From Chryseobacterium tagetis (lineage in GTDB: Bacteria; Bacteroidota; Bacteroidia; Flavobacteriales; Weeksellaceae): DNA of 64,000 nucleotides. Position numbers and translations under genes: made by a program. The stretch spans positions 372,001 through 436,000 of the forward strand of contig NZ_JAERSE020000002.1 in the NCBI RefSeq assembly GCF_016735585.2. Reading direction: 5' to 3'. Within the stretch, counting starts at the first letter, position 1. Each line of letters begins with the position of its first letter. Below the pieces are notes generated by a model. It ran no database searches, had not been told where the DNA came from, and was given only the letters and a program-made list of their open reading frames with translations. Of this stretch, positions 26,837-34,457 are shown piece after piece.

Positions 26837-28632
26837 TCATGGATAAAATGTGCGAAACTAAACGAACAAAAATAATAGAGACAACATACACATCTTGGCA
26901 AGGTATTATAAATTATAGCTATAATGAACTTAAAAATACACTGAACAATGCATACTGGTTTCTGGAAGGAGAAGACTCTAATTTGATGACTTTTCAACTG
27001 TTTTCTAATCCTGACAAAAAAGAAGTAGAGTTTGTAGCATGCAATCTTGGAAGTGATATTTTCGATTGCTTGAAATTGAATAATGAAAATTTAATTTCTA
27101 CAGGAGGATATGTAATAAAAGATAGCAAAGGAAAAGAAATTACAAACCCTGTTTTAGATGTTTTTAAACAAGATCTGGCTAATAGCATAGCTGAAATCTA
27201 TCTAAGTAAAGGAACTTTCAACCGTTACGCTTTGTCAAAAGCAAAAATAATCAATGCTATTGATAAAGAAATTTTTGTAGAATATAATTATCAAAAAGTT
27301 GTAGGTTTCATTTTTGATGAAATGGGAGCCCCGTTAAAGTTCTTTATAGATAAATTTCGTAATGCTGGAAAAAAAATCGAAGAATACCGGCTCTCGGAAA
27401 AATCTTATTTACCGGATGTTAATGGATTTGATCCAATTTTAAATGGTGCATTACTAAAAGCAATCGGAGTAAATACTACTATTCCTATAGAAAAATATAC
27501 GTATTCAAAAGAAGACCTAGAATATTATCAAATAAAAGAAAAACAGGTTGATTGGATATATGCCATAAATGCAGAATTTTGCGGTTTCTGGAATGCATTA
27601 GTAGACACTGCGGATGGGCTTACAATGCTTCTCCCCAGTATTTACCAAATACTTACTGACAGAGCTACATTTAAACAGTTTCTTAGACTCATACTAGATT
27701 TTATTATGATGACCCCTCAAGAACTAGGAGACATTCTTACTGCATATGATTTTGAAAATAGCAAAGGTTCAATATACAGACTTTCCTATCAACAGTGTTA
27801 TGAAATGAGTATGATCCTTTCTCTCTTTTTACCTACTCCTAAAATAGGAAAAGCAGGAAAAGCAGTAGAAGCAATTGGAGAAATATCCGCTTGGTTGGCT
27901 AATTTTTCTGCAAAGAATGAACTGATTTTATTGGCTTATAAAATGGGGTTACGCATAGAAAGAACAGCAGGAGAATGGCAGCTTGTTTTAGGAAAATATA
28001 CGCTCCTAAAAGGATCAAAAGAAAAGGTTCTCAAAATGGTTGAAGACATTGGGGAAATGTCTAAATTTGAAGGAAACCAAAATCTTTCCAACTTAGAAAA
28101 ACAACTGGATGAAGCAGTAATTGAAGAAAACGGGATTACCAGAAAACTTACAAAGGCAGAGAAAGATGAAATTCTGGAGAAATTTAGATATGAAGGAGGA
28201 ACAAGTAAAAAACTATTCGCAATATGGAAAATAAATTTCAAAGAAGGTAGATACAATTGTTTAAATACAGCAATTGCAACGGATGCCACACTTGCAGGTA
28301 GGCCCGCTTCTGCCCTACCCTATACCATACAAAGAAGATTTAGAAATGGAAAATGGGAAAACTATGCTTCTTTTGAAAAGGGGGCCTATCCCTCTATTTT
28401 AGAAAAAGAATTTAATGCTAAATTTACAAATTGGTCAGAAGATCTAAGTAACTTAACTAAAGACTTACAGCCTGGTAAAAGAGGAATCATATTCGGAATT
28501 AAAAAGGGTAAAAATGTTGGACATTATTTTAACGTAATTAATGAAAAAGGAGTAATTAAATATCTTGATGGGCAAATCGGCAAACGGGCAAAGTTAGTTT
28601 ATGATTATTATCAGTTTTTACCGACAAATTAA
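26833..28632 (+). CDS. Polymorphic-toxin-like protein with C-terminal papain-fold (Tox-PL) domain
   Basis: 599 aa. The N-terminal 1-250 is of unknown family. A hydrophobic helical region follows (about 265-300 and 330-370, including MSMILSLFLPTPKIGKAGKAV), then a charged linker, then a C-terminal domain of about 150 residues. That domain has RYNCLNTAIATD (Cys476), GHYFNV (His564) and YLDGQIG (Asp579), in the order and context of the Tox-PL/papain-fold toxin 1 family, whose members include protein glutamine deamidases. No secretion signal. The overall plan (unknown head, hydrophobic middle, toxin tail) resembles the 752-aa protein at 12786. An Imm35-like gene follows 11 nt later. Confidence 0.75.
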   Translation: MIMDKMCETKRTKIIETTYTSWQGIINYSYNELKNTLNNAYWFLEGEDSNLMTFQLFSNPDKKEVEFVACNLGSDIFDCLKLNNENLISTGGYVIKDSKGKEITNPVLDVFKQDLANSIAEIYLSKGTFNRYALSKAKIINAIDKEIFVEYNYQKVVGFIFDEMGAPLKFFIDKFRNAGKKIEEYRLSEKSYLPDVNGFDPILNGALLKAIGVNTTIPIEKYTYSKEDLEYYQIKEKQVDWIYAINAEFCGFWNALVDTADGLTMLLPSIYQILTDRATFKQFLRLILDFIMMTPQELGDILTAYDFENSKGSIYRLSYQQCYEMSMILSLFLPTPKIGKAGKAVEAIGEISAWLANFSAKNELILLAYKMGLRIERTAGEWQLVLGKYTLLKGSKEKVLKMVEDIGEMSKFEGNQNLSNLEKQLDEAVIEENGITRKLTKAEKDEILEKFRYEGGTSKKLFAIWKINFKEGRYNCLNTAIATDATLAGRPASALPYTIQRRFRNGKWENYASFEKGAYPSILEKEFNAKFTNWSEDLSNLTKDLQPGKRGIIFGIKKGKNVGHYFNVINEKGVIKYLDGQIGKRAKLVYDYYQFLPTN

Positions 28633-28643
28633 AAAATTATTTT

Positions 28644-28997
28644 ATGTACACAAAAGAACAAGCAAAAGCAAAAATGCAACGTTTCGTAGATTATCAAAAT
28701 AACTTAATGGTTTGGAACGACGAGGGAGAGCCTAATATTATAATCTATGATGACCTTACAGAAAACCATCCTTTTGGATGGATATTCTATTGGCAAGTTA
28801 AAAATATTAAAGACGATTTTTCTAATTTCTTAGCAGGAAATGGTCCTATAATCATTGAAAAAGATACTCTCAACATGTACAAAATGATGACAGCCATTTC
28901 GACTGAAGAAAATATAACATTATATAAAAAAGATAAAAATAAATTATTACAATTAGAAGAAGACCAAGATGGATTTTTTGATCCAGTAAACATTTAA
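28644..28997 (+). CDS. Imm35-like immunity protein (117 aa)
   Basis: Contains PFGWIFYWQVK, then FLAGNGPIIIEKDT, the 'GW.f.w......l.GngP.iv.k' signature of Imm35-type immunity proteins. It starts 11 nt after the Tox-PL toxin and is very probably its cognate inhibitor. Soluble, acidic, no signal peptide. A diverged second member of the same fold is at 30202. Confidence 0.7.
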   Translation: MYTKEQAKAKMQRFVDYQNNLMVWNDEGEPNIIIYDDLTENHPFGWIFYWQVKNIKDDFSNFLAGNGPIIIEKDTLNMYKMMTAISTEENITLYKKDKNKLLQLEEDQDGFFDPVNI

Positions 28998-29058
28998 AGC
29001 TAGATAATTACTGATTAATTTATAATAACCTTTCAATTTAGTTAATAAAAATAAAACA

Positions 29059-29092
29059 CGACACCTTTTGTCGCATTAAGCCCATATATTTA
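29059..29092 (+). promoter_or_regulatory. Island promoter 5: perfect operator plus -7 box (immunity array)
   Basis: CGACA (29059-29063)/TGTCG (29069-29073), 5-nt spacer, 11 nt, then TATATTTA (29085-29092). From the operator through the -7 box it is nearly the same string as island promoter 6, suggesting recent duplication. Confidence 0.75.
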
Positions 29093-29161
29093 TCATAGAA
29101 ATGTTATATTACTTTCGGTTTAGAAAAATATTATTTACAACAAATTCAACGGATTATATCG

Positions 29162-29818
29162 AAAATAAAACATTCAATTATCTTTATTATAAAAAATGAA
29201 ATATTTAAATAAAATTGAAAAAATATTAAAAGGATGGGGTGCAATATATAAAGGATGTTCATCAAATCAAATTAACAATATTGAGCAAAAGGTTAGGAAA
29301 AAACTGCCTTTTTGTTACAAGGAATTTCTAGAAAATTTTGGGTATGATATGGATAGAAAAGATGATTATTCAAGAGGTGGTTTTGTTGGTGAATCTATTT
29401 GCTTTGATAATGTGTATGGGGATCATACGAACAAAGATGGTTTGATAGAACAATTACAAGAGGATGATAAAATAAACTTACTCTCTCTGATTAATAATAA
29501 TATTTTTGTATTTAGTAGCCATCAAGGATATACATATGCTTTTTTTAAATTAAATGAAGGAGATAATCCACCCATCTACGGCTATCAGGAAGGCCAGATA
29601 GCAAACAACTTCCCCAAACTTACAAATAGTTTGTCCGAATTTTTAGAACTCTATTTAGAAGATGGTAAAGATCCTTTTAATAACTTAGATTAGTATGCCT
29701 ATGCAGATTCCAATTTGAGGTATCAAAATAATAAGTCTAATATTCTCAGAGTCTATAAATAAATCTTTAAAAATTATTTTTATATCATCAAATTACACTA
29801 AAATTATGTTAACAGAAA
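29162..29818 (+). repeat. Long direct repeat, copy 1 (SUKH gene and flanks)
   Basis: About 650 nt matching 30858-31517 from before the SUKH start codon to the first codons of the following gene. Flanks and both gene ends are nearly identical, while the coding middle around 29485-29580 is strongly diverged. Confidence 0.8.
29196..29693 (+). CDS. SMI1/KNR4 (SUKH) family immunity-type protein, copy 1
   Basis: 165 aa. IEKILKGWGAIYKGCSSNQI followed by a 'KLPFCYKEFLENFGYD' segment is the N-terminal SUKH-1 signature, a fold widely used to neutralise polymorphic toxins. It is first in the immunity array behind island promoter 5. No adjacent toxin is visible, so it may protect against a toxin of other strains. 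A paralogue at 30891 is almost identical at both ends but differs in the middle (about residues 95-130). Confidence 0.8.
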   Translation: MKYLNKIEKILKGWGAIYKGCSSNQINNIEQKVRKKLPFCYKEFLENFGYDMDRKDDYSRGGFVGESICFDNVYGDHTNKDGLIEQLQEDDKINLLSLINNNIFVFSSHQGYTYAFFKLNEGDNPPIYGYQEGQIANNFPKLTNSLSEFLELYLEDGKDPFNNLD

Positions 29819-30168
29819 CCGAAATTCAAAAAGCCGTACATGCTGAAATATTACGATTAAAAAAAGAAATGTCATATAGTATAATAGCAAAAGCAAAAAA
29901 TGGGTCTATAAAAGAGATTCCCATTTCCACAAATGATTTCTTTCATGAATATTGGCAGCCTTTATTTGAAAAACATAAAATGGTCAATTTATGTAATTGG
30001 AAATTCCCTCATGATTTTGAAGAAGATGAATTTAAGGAGATTATAAAAGAATGGGGTAATATTTTAAAATATATAGAAAGTGAATGGGAAAGCGAAAGAG
30101 CAAATTTTATTTTAAATCAGCTAAAATTAATTAGATTTAAGGATTATGAATATATAAATTTTGGATAA
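29806..30168 (+). CDS. Immunity-array protein of unknown family (120 aa)
   Basis: Helical, charged, cytoplasmic. Contains NWKFPHDFEEDEF and a Trp/Glu-rich C-terminal helix. I do not recognise the family. The location between SUKH and Imm35-like genes, on the same strand, suggests an immunity protein against an unknown toxin. Its 5' end matches the 5' end of the gene at 31505 (both begin M-x-T-E), because it lies at the edge of the duplicated block. Confidence 0.5.
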   Translation: MLTETEIQKAVHAEILRLKKEMSYSIIAKAKNGSIKEIPISTNDFFHEYWQPLFEKHKMVNLCNWKFPHDFEEDEFKEIIKEWGNILKYIESEWESERANFILNQLKLIRFKDYEYINFG

Positions 30169-30201
30169 TTATAATTCCAAAATTCTTCTTAATTAAAAAC
30201 T

Positions 30202-30552
30202 ATGTTAACAGATCAAGAAATGCTAATCATAGCGGAACGCTATTTAAAAAGTAAAGGAGAACATTTTGGGGGAGCAGATATTGAAGTGATGGTAGAAACA
30301 GATAAAATTATCAAAAAACCGTATGGCAATATTTATTATTATGATTCTAAAGAATATATTTTAACTGGAAATTTTAATAAATCTTTGGTAGGTGCAGCTC
30401 CTTTTTTAGTGGAAAAAAAATCAGGAAGAGTCGTTTGTTTTGGTACTGCAGGCAGTCTAGCAAGCTATATCCAAGACTATGAAAATGGAACAATGACACC
30501 AAGTTTAGACCTTTACTGGTATCCTGATGAAAATAGATTTGATTATAAATAA
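30202..30552 (+). CDS. Imm35-like immunity protein (116 aa)
   Basis: Starts with the helix EMLIIAERYLKSKGEH, then YGNIYYYDSKEYILTGNF, SLVGAAPFLVEKKSGRV and GTAGSLASYIQDYENG, which follow the Imm35 (YrhB-like) pattern closely: strand, 'G..P.lVdk..G.v...GT', C-terminal helix. It is an orphan here, with no toxin in front. It shares its fold with the 28644 protein, but the sequences are well diverged. 33 nt from the previous gene and 2 nt from the next. Confidence 0.75.
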   Translation: MLTDQEMLIIAERYLKSKGEHFGGADIEVMVETDKIIKKPYGNIYYYDSKEYILTGNFNKSLVGAAPFLVEKKSGRVVCFGTAGSLASYIQDYENGTMTPSLDLYWYPDENRFDYK

Positions 30553-30554
30553 TC

Positions 30555-30863
30555 ATGAAACATACAGAAGATCAGATAAAAAAAACTATAGCTAAGGTTT
30601 ATAAAGATTTAAAATTAGATCATAATGACCAGTATCCTATAAAATTAAATTTTTGGAAGAAAGAAGATAAAGATAATGAATTGAATATGAATTATTGGGT
30701 TGGATGGTATGATTATTCAAAAGGATTTTCTCCTAATGAAATGTATGGAAATTACATCATAACAGTAAATGATGAAGACGGAAAACCATTATCCGTATTA
30801 ATCTTTCCTGAGGAAGCTAAGATTGAGATTGATAAAAATGGAAATTATGCCTGGGAAAAATAA
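30555..30863 (+). CDS. Immunity-array protein of unknown family (102 aa)
   Basis: Starts 2 nt after the Imm35-like stop, so it is co-translated. Beta-rich, Trp/Tyr-rich middle (MNYWVGWYDYSKGF), ending in a Lys/Glu-rich strand. No family recognised; it could be a second immunity protein, or a two-gene immunity unit with its neighbour. Confidence 0.5.
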   Translation: MKHTEDQIKKTIAKVYKDLKLDHNDQYPIKLNFWKKEDKDNELNMNYWVGWYDYSKGFSPNEMYGNYIITVNDEDGKPLSVLIFPEEAKIEIDKNGNYAWEK

Positions 30864-31517
30864 AACATTCAATTATCTTTATTATAAAAAATGAAATATT
30901 TAAATAAAATTGAAAAAATATTAAAAGGATGGGGTGCAATATATAAAGGATGTTCATCAAATCAAATTAATAATCTTGAACAAAAGATTGGAAAAAAGCT
31001 GCCTTTGTGTTACAAGGAATTTCTAGAAAATTTCGGGTATGATATGGATAGAAAAGATGATCATTCAAGAGGTGGTTTTGTTGGTGAATCTATTTTCTTT
31101 GATAATGTATATGGGGATCATACGAACAAAGATGGTTTAATAGAACAGCTATTAGATGATGATAAATTAGGTATGCTCCCTCAGATCAATGATAATGTTT
31201 TTATTTTTTTTTCATCACAAGGGTATATTTTCGCGTTTTTCAAACTAACCGACGGTGATAATCCTGTCGTCTATGGTTATCAGGAAGGCCAGACAGCAAA
31301 CAACTTCCCCAAACTTACAAATAGTTTGTCCGAATTTTTGGAACTCTATTTAGAAGACGGAAAAGATCCTTTTAATAACTTAGATTAGTATGCCTTGTAT
31401 GCAGATTCCTATTTGAGGTATCAAAATAATAAATCTAATACTCTCAGAGTCCATAAATCGCTCTTTAAAAATTATTTTCATATCATCAAATTACACTAAA
31501 ATATATGATAACAGAAA
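30858..31517 (+). repeat. Long direct repeat, copy 2 (SUKH gene and flanks)
   Basis: Second copy of the block at 29162-29818. The upstream 35 nt before the ATG and about 110 nt after the stop are also duplicated. Confidence 0.8.
30891..31388 (+). CDS. SMI1/KNR4 (SUKH) family immunity-type protein, copy 2
   Basis: 165 aa, same length as copy 1. Residues 1-95 and 131-165 are nearly identical to copy 1. In between, GMLPQINDNVFIFFSSQGYIFAFFKL replaces a diverged stretch. The pattern suits two immunity proteins tuned to different toxin variants. It lies 27 nt after the 102-aa gene. Confidence 0.8.
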   Translation: MKYLNKIEKILKGWGAIYKGCSSNQINNLEQKIGKKLPLCYKEFLENFGYDMDRKDDHSRGGFVGESIFFDNVYGDHTNKDGLIEQLLDDDKLGMLPQINDNVFIFFSSQGYIFAFFKLTDGDNPVVYGYQEGQTANNFPKLTNSLSEFLELYLEDGKDPFNNLD

Positions 31518-32053
31518 AAGATTTAGAGGTTTTATATTATATAACGCCTATAAAATATAGGACAATGTTAGATGGGGACTTTGACCCCAATGCTCAAGAA
31601 AATCTTAAAAAAGAAGAAAAATTAGAAGAATTAATATATAAAAGTTCTTTGAATGAATTAATAACTATTATCATAAAAGTTTTCAAGGAAAGATATGCTA
31701 ATCCAATGCCTATTTGGAGTGGTATTGTTTCTTATGACAGAGATACAAAAAAAGAAAACTCAAAAAGATCAGATATAAAAAGTCTAAAATTTGATTTCAG
31801 ATATGGAGTTAAGATGACATATGGTGGAGATACAGAGTATTTGGATAATTTATTTTTAAAATTTTCAGTTCCATTTTCAGGTTTAAACACGAATGTGAAA
31901 ATTGCATTGCAGGGTAAGCAGTTTACAGAAAATAACCACAACGGTAAAACAATTTTTACTGTAAACCACAGTCCTATTCTGAGAATAGAAATCACAGATA
32001 CTACTTTTCAGGTATTTATAGATAAAGATTCATTTATAGATTACGGACAGTAA
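31505..32053 (+). CDS. Last immunity-array protein, unknown family (182 aa)
   Basis: No family recognised. The N-terminal half is helical (IYKSSLNELITIIIKVFKER). The C-terminal half is a run of strands with FDFRYGVKMTYGGDTEY and LRIEITDTTFQVFID. No signal peptide. It follows the second SUKH copy on the same strand and probably belongs to the array transcript. Confidence 0.5.
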   Translation: MITEKDLEVLYYITPIKYRTMLDGDFDPNAQENLKKEEKLEELIYKSSLNELITIIIKVFKERYANPMPIWSGIVSYDRDTKKENSKRSDIKSLKFDFRYGVKMTYGGDTEYLDNLFLKFSVPFSGLNTNVKIALQGKQFTENNHNGKTIFTVNHSPILRIEITDTTFQVFIDKDSFIDYGQ

Positions 32054-32137
32054 TAGTTATAATTAAACAGTCAGAAATGGCTGCTTAATTAATCTACTAA
32101 ATCAAATTATATAAATTTACCAGAATGTAAGCAGAGC

Positions 32138-32157
32138 ATTGATTGATTGATTGATTG
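32138..32157. repeat. Tetranucleotide repeat (ATTG)5
   Basis: Five perfect ATTG units, 37 nt upstream of the operator of the WYL regulator gene. Confidence 0.85.
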
Positions 32158-32194
32158 GAAAATTTAGCATTGATGAACAAAAACTAAAGAAACA

Positions 32195-32228
32195 CGACAC
32201 CTTTTGTCGCATTAAGCCCATATATTTG
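32195..32228 (+). promoter_or_regulatory. Island promoter 6: perfect operator plus -7 box (WYL regulator)
   Basis: CGACA (32195-32199)/TGTCG (32205-32209), 5-nt spacer, 11 nt, then TATATTTG (32221-32228), a full TAnnTTTG match. The regulator carrying the same operator as its presumed targets suggests autoregulation. Confidence 0.8.
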
Positions 32229-32245
32229 TCATAGAAACTTTTAGC

Positions 32246-32290
32246 ATGAAACGCTTGCGTTCAATAAAACGCAGCAAAGCTGCAACATAA
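32246..32290 (+). CDS. Possible 14-aa leader peptide ahead of the WYL regulator
   Basis: ATG at 32246 and TAA at 32288-32290 encode MKRLRSIKRSKAAT, a very basic peptide, 10 nt before the regulator ATG. The DNA also holds two hairpins, AACGC/GCGTT (32250-32261) and GCAGC/GCTGC (32271-32283), and GCGTT can pair alternatively with AACGC at 32268-32272. It could be a leader/attenuator or chance. Confidence 0.3.
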   Translation: MKRLRSIKRSKAAT

Positions 32291-32300
32291 ATACACCCGA

Positions 32301-33221
32301 ATGAAAAAAGATTTTTACCTGACAAGATATGCCTTAATTATAAAAAGATTAGAAAGTTCTCCGGCTACCTATTCGCAGCTGGAGGACTATCTACTCAATT
32401 CTTTCGAATTTCAGGATGCAGATATCAAGAGCTACTCTATCCGTACGTTGCAGAGGGATATTCGGGAGATTTCGGATCTTTTTAATCTTTCCATTCACAA
32501 TAAAAAGAAGGGGGATAATCGGTATTATATCGAAAGTCGACCGATCATGGAGGTTGATGAATACAACCAGAAATTACTCGAATCTTTTCAGGTAAGCAAC
32601 GCGATGAATACGCATCCGGATTTTGCCGATTTCATCTTTTTTGAAAGCCGAAAACCAACCGGAGTTGAAAATTTCTATGATTTGTTTTTCGCCATCCGAA
32701 ACAAAAGAATCGTTTCTTTTGAACATTACAATTACAAAAACAAACTGATGACTTCCCGAAAAGTTCATCCTTTAGCTTTAAAAGAATCCAAAGACAGATG
32801 GTACTTGATCGCTATTGACACCAAAGATAAAATGCTGAAATCTTTTGGATTAGACCGAATCAATTATCTTGATGTCAGTGAGAAGCAATACCGCGAAAAA
32901 TACAAATACAATTTTAGGGAACATTTTAAAAATGCTTTCGGTGTGATGAATCTTTCAGAACAGAACCCAGAAAGAATTATTCTGAAGTGCAGCAGACATC
33001 AAGGGGAATACATTAAAAGTTTTCCGCTGCATCAGTCTCAGAAAGAACTGAAAGAAACTCCCGAAGAAATCTATTTTGAGTTCTTCCTCCACCCTACTTA
33101 TGACTTTATGCAGGAAATTCTTTCCTACGGAAAAGAAGTACGGGTTTTAGAACCTAAAACCTTAGTTGATGAGATCCGTAATCATCTGCAACAGTCTTTG
33201 AACAGCTATCTCAACGAATAA
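32301..33221 (+). CDS. WYL domain transcriptional regulator
   Basis: 306 aa. The N-terminal winged helix has SIRTLQRDIREI (46-57) as recognition helix, as in HTH_11/DeoR-like WYL regulators. The WYL domain spans about 120-200, with HYNYKNK and RWYLIAID (Trp167-Tyr168-Leu169), followed by a WCX-like C-terminal extension (about 215-305). WYL domains sense nucleic acid or nucleotide ligands in regulators such as PafBC and DriD, which respond to DNA damage. It closes the island, and its promoter has the same operator as five other island promoters, so it is the best candidate for the regulator that binds them. Confidence 0.85.
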   Translation: MKKDFYLTRYALIIKRLESSPATYSQLEDYLLNSFEFQDADIKSYSIRTLQRDIREISDLFNLSIHNKKKGDNRYYIESRPIMEVDEYNQKLLESFQVSNAMNTHPDFADFIFFESRKPTGVENFYDLFFAIRNKRIVSFEHYNYKNKLMTSRKVHPLALKESKDRWYLIAIDTKDKMLKSFGLDRINYLDVSEKQYREKYKYNFREHFKNAFGVMNLSEQNPERIILKCSRHQGEYIKSFPLHQSQKELKETPEEIYFEFFLHPTYDFMQEILSYGKEVRVLEPKTLVDEIRNHLQQSLNSYLNE

Positions 33222-33275
33222 AAAAGTGTGGGAAATTTTGATTATTTTTGATTACATTTACATAAATATTTCAAT

Positions 33276-33908
33276 TTGAAACCTATATTCTTTTGTCTGT
33301 TTTGCCTTATTTCTTCTTTTTGTTTTTCCCAACAGACAGAAGAATTTAAAAACGTAAAAAATTTTTACAATCAGCATCGAAACATGCTCAATACCGAGTT
33401 TAAAAAGAAATTTGATGCAGAAACCAATACATTCACCAAAGCAGCCATAAAGCAGGATTACCTGTTGTTTATGAAAAAGATGGACAGCATTGAAAATGTT
33501 GCCATGATCGGAGCTTTATTAAGGGTAAAAAATCTGGAAGATCTGAAAAGAATCAATCAGAAAGGTGAAAAAACAGAATTATCCAATACACAGCCAAAAG
33601 GAGTTTCAGTTGTAACCAAAAATGCAGATTATCCAGGCGGTATCAATGCTTTGAGGCAGGAAGTCGCTCAGATTTTCTATGCTCCAGCCGTATATTCCGA
33701 AACAAAAACAATTAAAGCCAATGTTGATTTTATTGTAGAAAAAGATGGAAGTATCAGCAATGTAATGGCTCAGGGAGATAATTTCACCTTCAACAGACAG
33801 GCCGAGATTGCCCTCTATTCTATTCCTGAAAAATTCTCTCCGGCAACCATCAACGGTGAATCGGTGAGGTTTAGTTTCAAACTTCCTTTAACGATGAGTA
33901 TTGAATAA
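33276..33908 (+). CDS. Secreted protein with TonB C-terminal domain (210 aa)
   Basis: The TTG start at 33276 gives a good signal peptide ending FCFSQ; no ATG fits in frame before the mature part. The C-terminal 90 residues have DYPGGINALRQEVAQIF, 'VDFIVEKDGSI' and FSPATINGESVRFSF, the order of a TonB C-terminal (PF03544-like) domain. It lacks a transmembrane anchor and Pro-rich spacer, so it is likely a periplasmic stand-alone TonB-C protein. It abuts the tadA start without a gap. Confidence 0.7.
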   Translation: MKPIFFCLFCLISSFCFSQQTEEFKNVKNFYNQHRNMLNTEFKKKFDAETNTFTKAAIKQDYLLFMKKMDSIENVAMIGALLRVKNLEDLKRINQKGEKTELSNTQPKGVSVVTKNADYPGGINALRQEVAQIFYAPAVYSETKTIKANVDFIVEKDGSISNVMAQGDNFTFNRQAEIALYSIPEKFSPATINGESVRFSFKLPLTMSIE

Positions 33909-34340
33909 ATGTTTACCGACGAATATTACATGAAAATGGCTTTACAGGAAGCCCAAATTGCTTTAGAAAAAGATGAGGTTCCCATTGGTTGTGTTATCGT
34001 TTCCAATAACAGAATTATTGCAAGAGCACACAATCTTACCGAAACATTAAATGATGTAACTGCTCATGCAGAAATGCAGGCCATTACTTCTGCTGCTAAT
34101 TTTTTAGGCGGAAAATACCTAAAAGACTGCACACTTTATGTGACATTAGAACCCTGTGTAATGTGTTCAGGAGCGCTTTCCTGGTCACAAATTTCAAAAG
34201 TAGTCATCGGAGCAAGAGACGAACAGAGAGGATTCATCAATAAACACCTTTCTCTCCACCCAAAAACGGAAATCATAACCGGAATCATGGAAAACGAATG
34301 TTCTTCCATTGTAAAAGAATTCTTTAAATCTAAAAGATAA
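33909..34340 (+). CDS. tadA: tRNA(adenine34) deaminase
   Basis: Deaminates A34 to inosine in the tRNA-Arg(ACG) anticodon. HAE at 53-55 gives the zinc-binding His and catalytic Glu, PCVMC at 82-86 gives the two zinc Cys (83, 86), and EVPIGCVI plus SWSQISKVVIGA are TadA/CDA hallmarks. 143 aa is the normal length. The ATG follows the upstream stop immediately (TAAATG), so translation is probably coupled. Confidence 0.93.
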   Translation: MFTDEYYMKMALQEAQIALEKDEVPIGCVIVSNNRIIARAHNLTETLNDVTAHAEMQAITSAANFLGGKYLKDCTLYVTLEPCVMCSGALSWSQISKVVIGARDEQRGFINKHLSLHPKTEIITGIMENECSSIVKEFFKSKR

Positions 34341-34457
34341 CTTCCTTATTTTCTATGGGATAACAAACTCTATTTTAATTAAAAATAATTTTATCTTTAT
34401 CACTTTATATTGAATTATTTATTACATTTGATTGAATTCAAACTAAAAATAATTACT

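Noticed and set aside
12786..28997. T6SS or Rhs effector loci
   Set aside because: No VgrG, Hcp, PAAR, Rhs repeats or DUF4280 seen. The toxin-like proteins have unique N-terminal regions.
12146..33221. Complete prophage or tailocin
   Set aside because: Fibre-like and endolysin-like genes are present, but no capsid, terminase, portal, sheath, tube, baseplate, integrase or attachment repeats are recognisable between 12 and 33 kb.
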